Assembly: GCA_003164655.1 (NCBI GenBank)
Contig: PLTW01000051.1
Location: forward strand, 1-31,732
Source: Actinomycetota bacterium
GTDB lineage: Bacteria; Actinomycetota; Thermoleophilia; UBA2241
Length of the DNA stretch: 31,732 nt
Direction of reading: 5' to 3'
The notes under the pieces are model-generated. The model had not been told where the DNA came from. It saw only the letters and a program-made list of their open reading frames with translations, and searched no databases. Positions within the stretch are counted from its first letter, which is position 1, and every line of letters starts with the position of its first letter. Positions 7,327 through 13,853 of this stretch are shown here, one piece after another. The translations under genes and the position numbers were made by a program.

Positions 7327-7583
7327 CAGGTCGCGATCCCCAGCAGTTGGGCGTAGCGCTCCGGCGCATAGCCGACGATCACCTCGGCGCCGATCTTCAC
7401 CACGGGGTAGGCGCGCGAGCCGGAGAGCGTGAAGGCCTCGTCGGCCAGCCGGTCGCTCTCGTCGTCTGCCAGCAGGTCGACGTCGACGGCCTCGAAGACG
7501 ACGTCGTTCTCTTCGAAGTACTGCTTGGCCTTGCGGCACCACGGACAGGTGCTCAGGGCGTAGACGAACACGGGGTCGTTCAC
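7326..7583 (-). CDS. Glutaredoxin-like (NrdH/Grx family) dithiol protein
   Basis: 85 residues with a thioredoxin fold. The redox site C13-P-W-C16 follows the first strand (FVYALSTCPWC), and a cis-proline loop (AYPVVKIG) and GYAPERY close the fold. CPWC occurs in several glutaredoxin-like proteins that take electrons from reductases rather than glutathione. The start is GTG with GGAGGAAGC upstream. It sits 12 bases after the first Rieske gene and overlaps the FTR gene by one base, so it is almost certainly made with FTR and is the likely disulfide substrate reduced by it. That pairing is inference from context. Confidence 0.9.
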   Translation of the reverse strand: MNDPVFVYALSTCPWCRKAKQYFEENDVVFEAVDVDLLADDESDRLADEAFTLSGSRAYPVVKIGAEVIVGYAPERYAQLLGIAT

Positions 7584-7595
7584 GCTTCCTCCTTG

Positions 7596-7904
7596 CTAAA
7601 GCTCGACGAAGACCTCGCCACCGGCCACCCGCACGGGATAGGTGGGGATGGAGATCTCGGGCGCCTCGACGAAGGCGCCGGTGCGCACATCGAACCGCCA
7701 GTCGTGGCAGGGGCAGGTGATGACGAATCCGTCGCAAGCGCCGGCCTCGAGCGGACAGGCCATGTGAGCGCAGCGGTTGGCCACCGCATAGACGGTCCCG
7801 CCGGCCTTGACGAGCAGCAGGCCGAGCCCGCACGGGTACACGGCCAGCAGTCCACCGTCGGCCACCGCGCCCTCGTCTGCGACTTTGATCCAGGAGTCTG
7901 TCAA
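7596..7904 (-). CDS. Rieske-type [2Fe-2S] ferredoxin (first copy)
   Basis: 102 residues, the length of soluble Rieske ferredoxins of the BphF/NirD kind. Ligands are C45-x-H47 in RCAHMACPLE and C64-x2-H67 in TCPCHDWRFD. Extra cysteines at 50, 57 and 66 are close to the cluster. The start is TTG with AGGAGAGCC upstream, and it is the first gene of the redox operon Rieske-glutaredoxin-FTR-Rieske. No signal peptide or membrane segment is present. It differs from the second Rieske copy at most positions outside the cluster loops, so the two look like distinct carriers rather than a recent duplication. A NirD-like role is unlikely because no nitrite reductase is nearby. The upstream 185-base gap (7905-8089) holds no gene and no convincing promoter. 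Confidence 0.88.
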   Translation of the reverse strand: MTDSWIKVADEGAVADGGLLAVYPCGLGLLLVKAGGTVYAVANRCAHMACPLEAGACDGFVITCPCHDWRFDVRTGAFVEAPEISIPTYPVRVAGGEVFVEL

Positions 7905-8089
7905 GAGGCTCTCCTCGCCGGCCTGCCCTCACCCCGGCGCACCCTGTAGGGCAAAAACGACCTTACCACGCCCCAACGGGCACGCGGCGCCGTTCGCCGC
8001 AGCCCGCCGGCGCCTTAGCGGCGGTGTGAGGAGCTCGCAGCGGCGGCTGCCGGCGCGCGCGGCCGAGACGTGCCGGCTGGCGACCCGCG

Positions 8090-8593
8090 CTACCAGCGCT
8101 CGCGATGGACGCGCGCCGGGTCGTAGCGGTCCGCCGGCCTCTTGTTCTCCGCGGGATGACCGACCGCCACCACGGCGAAGGGGATCACGTCGTCGGGCAT
8201 GCCTAGCAGCCGGCGCAGGCCCTGTACGCGCTCGTCGAGCGGGTACACGCCGAGCCAGACGGCGCCCAGGTCGAGCTGCACCGCCTCGATGAGCAGGTTC
8301 TCGACCGCGGCGGCGCAGTCCTGGACCCAGTACTGCGGCCAGCGCTGGCCCTCCTCGACACCACACACCACAATGGCCAGCGGCGCGTGCTCGAGCATGC
8401 GGGAGTAGGGATGCACCAAAGGGATCGCGGCCAGGGTGGCGCGCTCGGTGACGACCACGAACCGCCACGGCTGCTGGTTACCGGCCGAGGGCGCCGCCAT
8501 GGCCGCCCGCAGCAGAGATTCGACCTGGTCGCCGGTCACCGGCTCGGCAGTGTAGGCGCGGATGCTGCGGCGCGCAAGCACGGGATCGTCCAT
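8090..8593 (-). CDS. Nitroreductase-family FMN oxidoreductase
   Basis: 167 residues. The family start is clear: RRSIRAYTAEPVTGDQVESLLRAA followed by APSAGNQQPWRFVVV, which form the FMN phosphate and ring contacts. VENLLIEAVQLDLGAVWLGVYP and a closing VVAVGHPAENKR block are also typical. These flavoproteins use NAD(P)H to reduce nitro compounds, quinones or flavins; this short version resembles the small single-domain group. The ATG at 8593 has only a weak ribosome site (AAAGAG). A possible minus-strand -10 (TACGAT, 8631-8626) lies upstream. It is divergent from the FAD dehydrogenase gene and probably monocistronic. The physiological substrate cannot be read from the sequence. Confidence 0.9.
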   Translation of the reverse strand: MDDPVLARRSIRAYTAEPVTGDQVESLLRAAMAAPSAGNQQPWRFVVVTERATLAAIPLVHPYSRMLEHAPLAIVVCGVEEGQRWPQYWVQDCAAAVENLLIEAVQLDLGAVWLGVYPLDERVQGLRRLLGMPDDVIPFAVVAVGHPAENKRPADRYDPARVHRERW

Positions 8594-8693
8594 GAGCTCT
8601 TTCTACTCGAGGTGGCCGGACGGCAATCGTATCAGCCTCGCGGCGCAGCGCGGGCGAAGCGGCGGCGCGCGGCCCGCCCGACCGCGGCGCCAT

Positions 8694-8722
8694 TTGAGTT
8701 CGAGCGCGGGAGGCCTTACTAT
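8694..8722 (+). promoter_or_regulatory. Sigma70-type promoter for the FAD dehydrogenase-purA unit
   Basis: TTGAGT (8694-8699) and TACTAT (8717-8722) are separated by exactly 17 bases in the 8594-8769 divergent gap. The predicted start of transcription is near 8729, giving a leader of about 40 bases. This is one of the best -35/-10 pairs in the window. Confidence 0.5.
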
Positions 8723-8728
8723 CTCCGA

Positions 8729-8750
8729 AAGGGAAGTCCCTTCTCTTTTT
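8729..8750 (+). other. Short hairpin followed by T-run in the leader
   Basis: AAGGG (8729-8733) pairs with CCCTT (8738-8742) around a 4-base loop and is followed by CTC and five T (8746-8750). It resembles a weak intrinsic terminator right at the predicted start of the transcript, before the first gene. The stem is only five pairs, so it could equally be chance. Confidence 0.25.
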
Positions 8751-8769
8751 GTCTCCCCCCGCCGCCACA

Positions 8770-10161
8770 GTGGATCCGACACTCACACACTACGATTGCG
8801 TCATCGCCGGGGCCGGCCCAGCCGGCATCTTCGCCGCGCTCGAGCTCGTACGCCGCAACGGCAGCTCCGTCCTGCTGCTCGAACAGGGCCCCGACATCGA
8901 CCGACGCACATGCCCGGCGCGCGACACAGGCGTGTGCGCCAACTGCTCGCCGTGCGACGTCACCTGCGGCTGGGGCGGCGCCGGGGCCTTCTCCGACGGC
9001 AAGCTCACCCTGTCGCCCGAGGTCGGCGGCTGGCTCGACGAGTTCGTGCCCGACCAGGAGCTGGCCGACCTCGTGCACTACGTCGACGACATCTGGCTGT
9101 CCTACGGCGCGCCGGCCGAAGTCCACGGAGCCATGAGCCCCAACGTCGAAGCCATCCGCCGCCAGGCGCTGGTGCACGGCATGACCCTGGTGGCCTCGCC
9201 GGTGCGCCACATGGGCAGCGACCGGGCGGCCGGCATCCTCAAGGCCATGCGCGTCGACCTCGAGCCGCGCGTCGCGGTACGCACCGCCACGACGGTCGCG
9301 AGCATCACTGTGCGCGACGGCGCGGCCACCGGCGTGACCTGCACCGACGGCAGCCGCATCAGCGCCGACGCCGTGATCCTGGCGCCCGGGCGCCAGGGAG
9401 CGGCCTGGCTCGTCGAGGAGTGCCGTCGACTCGGCATCGCCGTGCGCACCAACCCGGTCGACATCGGCGTGCGGGTCGAGGTGCCGGCCGTCGTCATGGA
9501 GCCCCTGACGAGCGTGCTCTACGAGAGCAAGCTCATCTACTACGCTCACACCTTCGACGACCCGGTACGAACGTTCTGCATGAACCCACAGGGCGTCGTG
9601 TCGGTCGAGAACTACGGCGACGTCGTTACCGTCAACGGCCACAGTTACGCCGATCGCAAGACCGAGTACACCAACTTCGCGCTGCTCGTCTCGACCGACT
9701 TCACCCAGCCGTTCAACGACCCCATCGCCTACGGCAAGTCGATCGCCCGCCTGGCCAACCTGCTCGGTGAAGACATCATCGTGCAGCGGCTGGGCGACCT
9801 GCTGGCCGGCCACCGCTCGACTGCCGCGCGCCTGCGGCGCAGCACCGTGCAGCCCACGCTCACCGGCGCGACCCCGGGCGACCTGTCGTTCGTGCTGCCC
9901 TTCCGTCACCTGCGCGATATCCTCGACATGCTCGAGGCGCTCGACGCGCTGGCCCCCGGCGTGAACGCGCGCGACACGCTGCTCTACGGCGTCGAGGTCA
10001 AGTTCTACTCGGCCCGGCCACAGCTCGACAAAGGGCTGCAGACCGAGGTCCAGAATCTCTACGCGATCGGCGACGGGGCGGGCGTCACCCGGGGGCTCGT
10101 CCAGGCGAGCGCCTCCGGCGTGCTCGCCGCCCGATCCATCCTCAACGGGGGGGCAAGCTGA
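8770..10161 (+). CDS. FAD-dependent dehydrogenase (COG2509-like)
   Basis: 463 residues from the GTG at 8770; a TTG at 8749 would add seven residues, and neither has a clear ribosome site. The N-terminus has the dinucleotide-binding motif IAGAGPAGIFAALEL and later LLLEQGPDIDRR. The block VCANCSPCDVTCGWGGAGAFSDGKLTLS, with four cysteines and the GAGAFSDGKL segment, is characteristic of the uncharacterised FAD-dependent dehydrogenase family. A C-terminal AIGDGAGVTRGLVQASASGVLAA block completes FAD binding. The reaction is unknown; the family is widespread and often sits beside housekeeping genes. Its stop overlaps the purA start (TGATG), so the two proteins are translationally coupled. A seven-G run (10147-10153) near its end doubles as the purA ribosome site. 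Confidence 0.85.
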   Translation: MDPTLTHYDCVIAGAGPAGIFAALELVRRNGSSVLLLEQGPDIDRRTCPARDTGVCANCSPCDVTCGWGGAGAFSDGKLTLSPEVGGWLDEFVPDQELADLVHYVDDIWLSYGAPAEVHGAMSPNVEAIRRQALVHGMTLVASPVRHMGSDRAAGILKAMRVDLEPRVAVRTATTVASITVRDGAATGVTCTDGSRISADAVILAPGRQGAAWLVEECRRLGIAVRTNPVDIGVRVEVPAVVMEPLTSVLYESKLIYYAHTFDDPVRTFCMNPQGVVSVENYGDVVTVNGHSYADRKTEYTNFALLVSTDFTQPFNDPIAYGKSIARLANLLGEDIIVQRLGDLLAGHRSTAARLRRSTVQPTLTGATPGDLSFVLPFRHLRDILDMLEALDALAPGVNARDTLLYGVEVKFYSARPQLDKGLQTEVQNLYAIGDGAGVTRGLVQASASGVLAARSILNGGAS

Positions 10162-11459
10162 TGCCGGCGACCATCGTGATCGGCGCCCAGTGGGGCGACG
10201 AAGGCAAGGGCAAGATCACCGACCTGCTGGCCGAGCGGGCCGACGTCGTCTGCCGCTTCCAGGGTGGCAACAACGCCGGCCACACGATCGTGCGCGACGG
10301 CGAGGAGTTCAAGTTTCACCTCATCCCGTCGGGCATCCTCTACGAGGCCAAGACGTGTGTGATCGGCAACGGCGTCGTCATCGACCCGCACATCCTGTTC
10401 GGCGAGATCGACGCCTTGCGGGCGCGCGGCATCGGCGCCGACAACCTGCGCGTCTCGGCCAACGCCCACCTCATCATGCCCTACCACCTGCTGCTCGACG
10501 GCGCCGCCGAGCGCCAGCTCGGCAAGTTCAAGATCGGCACCACCGGGCGCGGCATCGGGCCCTGCTACATCGACAAGGTGGCTCGCGTCGGCGTGCGGGT
10601 GCAGGACCTCCTCGACGAGAAGATCCTGCGCCGCAAGGTGCGCGTGGCGCTCGACGAAAAGAACCAGCTGCTGCAGCTCTACGACATCGGCACGCTCGAC
10701 CCCGACCAGGTGACCGACGAGGTGCTGGCCTACCGCGAGCGCTTCGAACCCCACATCTGCGACGCCTCACTGCTCGTCAACAAGGCGTTGGACGACGGCC
10801 GCGAAGTGCTGTTCGAGGGCGCCCAGGGCACGCTGCTCGACATCGACTTCGGCACGTATCCGTTCGTCACGAGCTCCAACCCGATCGCCGGCGGCGCCTG
10901 CGTCGGTGCCGGCGTCGGGCCCACCCGCATCGACAACGTGGTCGGCGTGGCCAAGGCCTACACCACCCGGGTCGGCGAAGGACCGTTCCCGACCGAGCTG
11001 TTCGACGACGCCGGCGCCGCCCTTTGCGAGGTGGGCCAGGAGTTCGGCACGACGACCGGCCGCCAGCGCCGCTGCGGCTGGCTCGACCTGGTGGCGTTGC
11101 GCTACGCGGTGCGTGTGAGCGGCATCACTCACCTGGCCATCACCAAGCTCGACGTCCTTACCGGCCTGCCGGTGCTCAAGGTCTGCACCCGCTACAAGGC
11201 CGGCCGCAAGATGCACGACGAGTTCCCCCTGCTGCAGACCGACTTCCACCACGCCAAGCCGGTGCTCGAAGAGCTGCCCGGCTGGACCGACGACCTGCGC
11301 CACTGCGAGGAGTGGGCCGACCTGCCCGAAACCGCCCGCGACTACGTACAGTTCATCGCCGACTTCACCAAGACGCGCGTCAAGTTCATCGCCGTGGGCC
11401 CCGGGCGCGAGGAGACCATCGTGCTGCCGCGCTCCATCGGCCGCGGCGGCGCGGTGTGA
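10161..11459 (+). CDS. purA: Adenylosuccinate synthetase
   Basis: 432 residues, standard bacterial length. It makes adenylosuccinate from IMP and aspartate with GTP, the first step from IMP to AMP. The GTP-binding/catalytic start IGAQWGDEGKGKITDLLAE carries D13, and the GGNNAGHTIV block carries the catalytic H41. GTTGRGIGPCYIDKVAR and the base-contacting region SITHLAITKLDVLTG-like block (SGITHLAITKLDVL) are intact. The ATG overlaps the stop of the FAD dehydrogenase gene and has a G-rich ribosome site. merR follows after 11 bases, so the regulator is probably transcribed from this unit. purB, the next enzyme, lies 9.6 kb downstream. Confidence 0.98.
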   Translation: MPATIVIGAQWGDEGKGKITDLLAERADVVCRFQGGNNAGHTIVRDGEEFKFHLIPSGILYEAKTCVIGNGVVIDPHILFGEIDALRARGIGADNLRVSANAHLIMPYHLLLDGAAERQLGKFKIGTTGRGIGPCYIDKVARVGVRVQDLLDEKILRRKVRVALDEKNQLLQLYDIGTLDPDQVTDEVLAYRERFEPHICDASLLVNKALDDGREVLFEGAQGTLLDIDFGTYPFVTSSNPIAGGACVGAGVGPTRIDNVVGVAKAYTTRVGEGPFPTELFDDAGAALCEVGQEFGTTTGRQRRCGWLDLVALRYAVRVSGITHLAITKLDVLTGLPVLKVCTRYKAGRKMHDEFPLLQTDFHHAKPVLEELPGWTDDLRHCEEWADLPETARDYVQFIADFTKTRVKFIAVGPGREETIVLPRSIGRGGAV

Positions 11460-11470
11460 CCGCTTAAGCG

Positions 11471-12310
11471 GTGGACGACGATCGCCGCCACCTGCTGACC
11501 ATCGGTCGGTTCGCGGGGATGACCGGCATCGCCGCCAAGCGGCTGCGACACTACGACGCCGTCGGACTGCTCTGCCCGGCGGTCACCGATCAGGAGACGG
11601 GCTACCGCCTGTACAGCCTCGACCAGCTCGACACCGGCGTTCTGGTCGGACTCCTGCATGACCTCGAGGTCCCGCTCGCCGAGATCGCGGTGCTGATCGG
11701 CCCGGGCGCGGCCGAGCGCACGCGCGACGTCCTGCGGGAACACCGCCGGCACATCCTGGAACGGCGCGCCGAGACCGACCGCATCCTGGCGCGCATCGAC
11801 AGGGCTCTCGAGGTCGACCACGGCCTGCTGCCCTATGCCGGCGAGCTCGTCACGCTCGACCCGATCTGGGTCGTCAGCGTCAGAACGACGACGCCGCAGC
11901 CGGAGATCGACCCGAACTACGCCCGCTGTCTGGGCGAGCTCCGGCAGCGGCTGGCCGGCCTCGGCGTCGCGGCGTCGGGCCGCGAGATCGTGCTGTACCA
12001 CAACCCGCTGCAATGGTACGAGGGCCTGGAGATGGAGGTCTGTCTGCCGATCGCCCCGTCCGACGCCGCGGCGGCCGGCGCCTGGCAGCTCCCCGGTGGG
12101 GCGGCGGCCCGCACACTGTGCCTCGGACCATACACTGACATCTGGCGCGCCCTGGCCACGCTGCTGGCCTGGGCCGCGCAGCGTGATCACGTGGTCTGCG
12201 GTCCGGTGCGCGAGTTCTATGTCGTCGACGAGCGCGACACCGACGATCCCGCGGGCTTTGTCACCGAGCTCACGCTGCCCGTCCGGAGCCGTAAGGACAG
12301 CGGCTCGTGA
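11471..12310 (+). CDS. MerR-family regulator with GyrI-like effector domain
   Basis: 279 residues from a GTG start 11 bases after purA. The winged helix DNA-binding domain is clear: LLTIGRFAGMTGIAAKRLRHYDAVGLL, then GYRLYSLDQLDTGVLVGLLHDLEVPL (about 8-70). An arginine-rich coiled-coil dimerisation helix follows at about 83-115. The C-terminal 160 residues look like the GyrI/SHS2 ligand-binding fold used by BmrR/BltR-type activators to sense hydrophobic or cationic compounds (for example the EIVLYHNPLQWYEGLEMEVCLPI stretch). There is no metal-type cysteine arrangement. It likely activates the amidase operon through the operator at 12365-12384, 55 bases after its own stop. The inducer is unknown, but a compound processed by that operon is the natural guess. 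Confidence 0.9.
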   Translation: MDDDRRHLLTIGRFAGMTGIAAKRLRHYDAVGLLCPAVTDQETGYRLYSLDQLDTGVLVGLLHDLEVPLAEIAVLIGPGAAERTRDVLREHRRHILERRAETDRILARIDRALEVDHGLLPYAGELVTLDPIWVVSVRTTTPQPEIDPNYARCLGELRQRLAGLGVAASGREIVLYHNPLQWYEGLEMEVCLPIAPSDAAAAGAWQLPGGAAARTLCLGPYTDIWRALATLLAWAAQRDHVVCGPVREFYVVDERDTDDPAGFVTELTLPVRSRKDSGS

Positions 12311-12354
12311 GGTCGGCGCGGGGCGCGGGCACAGGCCCGCGCCCCGCGCCGACC
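12311..12354 (+). terminator. Perfect 20-base-pair hairpin terminator after merR
   Basis: The 20 bases directly after the merR stop (12311-12330) are the exact reverse complement of 12335-12354, leaving a 4-base ACAG loop. There is no T-run, so this is an I-shaped GC hairpin. It should end the FAD dehydrogenase-purA-merR transcript and insulate the MerR promoter that begins eight bases later. Confidence 0.8.
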
Positions 12355-12361
12355 CGGCCCC

Positions 12362-12392
12362 TTGACCTTCCCGTCAGGGAAGGTTCTAGACT
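12362..12392 (+). promoter_or_regulatory. MerR-type promoter and operator for the amidase operon
   Basis: TTGACC (12362-12367) and TAGACT (12387-12392) are separated by 19 bases, too long for unassisted sigma70 but the hallmark of MerR-activated promoters. The spacer contains a perfect inverted repeat, ACCTTCCC (12365-12372) and GGGAAGGT (12377-12384), around GTCA, overlapping the -35 as in the mer promoter. MerR proteins twist such DNA to bring the boxes into register. The predicted leader is about 40 bases, ending in AAGGGGG before the amidase ATG. Confidence 0.85.
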
Positions 12393-12437
12393 CGCCGCAA
12401 GCTGGCGCGTCCGCCGCCCGGCCGACAAGGGGGTCTC

Positions 12438-13853
12438 ATGACTGCGACGGATCTGCACTACCTGAGCGCCACGGCGGCCGGCGCCCTGTTTGCCGCCCGG
12501 GAGCTGTCGCCGGTCGAGCTCATGGCGGCGACGATCGCCCGTATCGAAGACCTCGACGCCGTCGTGAACGCCCTGCCCATCCGCTTCTTCGACCAGGCCG
12601 TGCAGGCCGCCCGGCTGGCCGAGGAGCGCTTCGCCGGCAGGCACGGCGGCCCGCGCCCGCTCGAAGGCATCCCGGTCGCCGTCAAAGATGAGGTCGAGGT
12701 CGCCGGACAGCCGTGCACCGCCGGCTCGCTGGTCTTCAAGGACACGATCGCCGAGGTCACCGCCGCCAGCGTGCAGCGCATCATCGACGCCGGCGCCATC
12801 ATCCACGCGCGCTCGGCGACCCCCGAGTTCTGCTGCGCGGCGATCACCGAATCCCGGCTGTGGGGCGTCACCCGCAACCCCTGGAACCCGGCCTTCAGCC
12901 CCGGCGGCTCCTCGGGCGGCTCCGCCGCGGCGCTGGCGGCCGGCATGGCTACCCTGGCGACCGGCTCCGACATCGGTGGCTCGATCCGCATCCCGGCGTC
13001 GTTCTGCGGCGTCGTCGGGTTCAAGCCGCCGTACGGCAGGGTGCCTCAGATGCCGCCCTTCAACCTCGACCACTATTGCCACGAAGGCCCGATGGCGCGC
13101 ACCGTCGACGACTGTCGCCTGCTCGAGAACGTCATGGCCGGACCGCACCCCGAGGACATCGTCTCGCTGCGGCCCAAGCTCACGATCCCCGCCGAGCTGC
13201 CGCCGGTCGCCGGCATGACCGTCGCCTGCAGCGTCGACCTCGGCGGCTTCGACGTCGACGACGAAGTCGTCGCCACCGTCCGCGAGGCCGCCAAGACGTT
13301 CCGCGCGCTCGGCGCGACGGTCACTGAGGTCGAGCTGGGCTGGTCGCTCGAAGCCATGCGCGAGGCTGCCCGCGCCCACTTCGCGGCCATATTCGGGAGC
13401 TGGATCGGCACGATCCTCGAAGAGCATCGCGAGCTGCTCACACCGTACGCCGTCGCGTTCGCCGAAGACGCCGTCAAGCGCCCGAACGTCGGCTTGCTGG
13501 CCTCGCTCGAGATCGAAGGCGAGACCTACGGCCACCTGGCCGCGCTGTTCGAACGCTACGACCTCCTGATCAGCCCGGTCTTCACTCAGCCGGCGCTGGC
13601 GGCCGCCGGCGACTACGACATTGACGTCGTCTTCGACCGCGCGCTGACGTTCCCGTTCAACATGTGCAGCCGCTGCCCAGTAATGGTGATTCCGGCGGCG
13701 CGCGCTGCCTGCGGCGTACCGATCGGCCTGCAGATCGTGGGGCGCACCTACGACGACACGACCGTCTTTGCCGCCGCCGACGCCTTCGCACGCGCCCATC
13801 CCTGGTATGAGACCAACGCGGACCGGCCGGACCGACCAAGGAGGACGACATGA
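12438..13853 (+). CDS. Amidase-signature family hydrolase
   Basis: 471 residues. These enzymes hydrolyse carbon-nitrogen amide bonds with a Ser-cisSer-Lys triad, all visible here: K83 in IPVAVKDE, S158 in the FSPGGSSGGSAAAL loop and the nucleophile S182 in GSDIGGSIRIPA. GVVGFKPPYGRVP follows as usual. The C-terminal part (LLISPVFTQPA, PVMVIPAARAACGVPIGLQIVGRTYDD) is typical of stand-alone amidases rather than GatA, and no gatB/gatC are present. There is no signal peptide. The ATG has AAGGGGG five bases upstream and follows the MerR promoter; the stop overlaps the next gene by four bases (ATGA). It probably acts on an amide imported or sensed by the other operon members; the substrate is unknown. 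Confidence 0.92.
   Translation: MTATDLHYLSATAAGALFAARELSPVELMAATIARIEDLDAVVNALPIRFFDQAVQAARLAEERFAGRHGGPRPLEGIPVAVKDEVEVAGQPCTAGSLVFKDTIAEVTAASVQRIIDAGAIIHARSATPEFCCAAITESRLWGVTRNPWNPAFSPGGSSGGSAAALAAGMATLATGSDIGGSIRIPASFCGVVGFKPPYGRVPQMPPFNLDHYCHEGPMARTVDDCRLLENVMAGPHPEDIVSLRPKLTIPAELPPVAGMTVACSVDLGGFDVDDEVVATVREAAKTFRALGATVTEVELGWSLEAMREAARAHFAAIFGSWIGTILEEHRELLTPYAVAFAEDAVKRPNVGLLASLEIEGETYGHLAALFERYDLLISPVFTQPALAAAGDYDIDVVFDRALTFPFNMCSRCPVMVIPAARAACGVPIGLQIVGRTYDDTTVFAAADAFARAHPWYETNADRPDRPRRTT

Noticed and set aside
7596..7904. NirD-like small subunit of nitrite reductase
   Set aside because: There is no NirB-type large subunit nearby, and the neighbours are thiol-redox genes.
12438..13853. 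GatA subunit of the tRNA amidotransferase
   Set aside because: The C-terminal features differ, gatB and gatC are absent, and a MerR promoter suits an inducible catabolic amidase.
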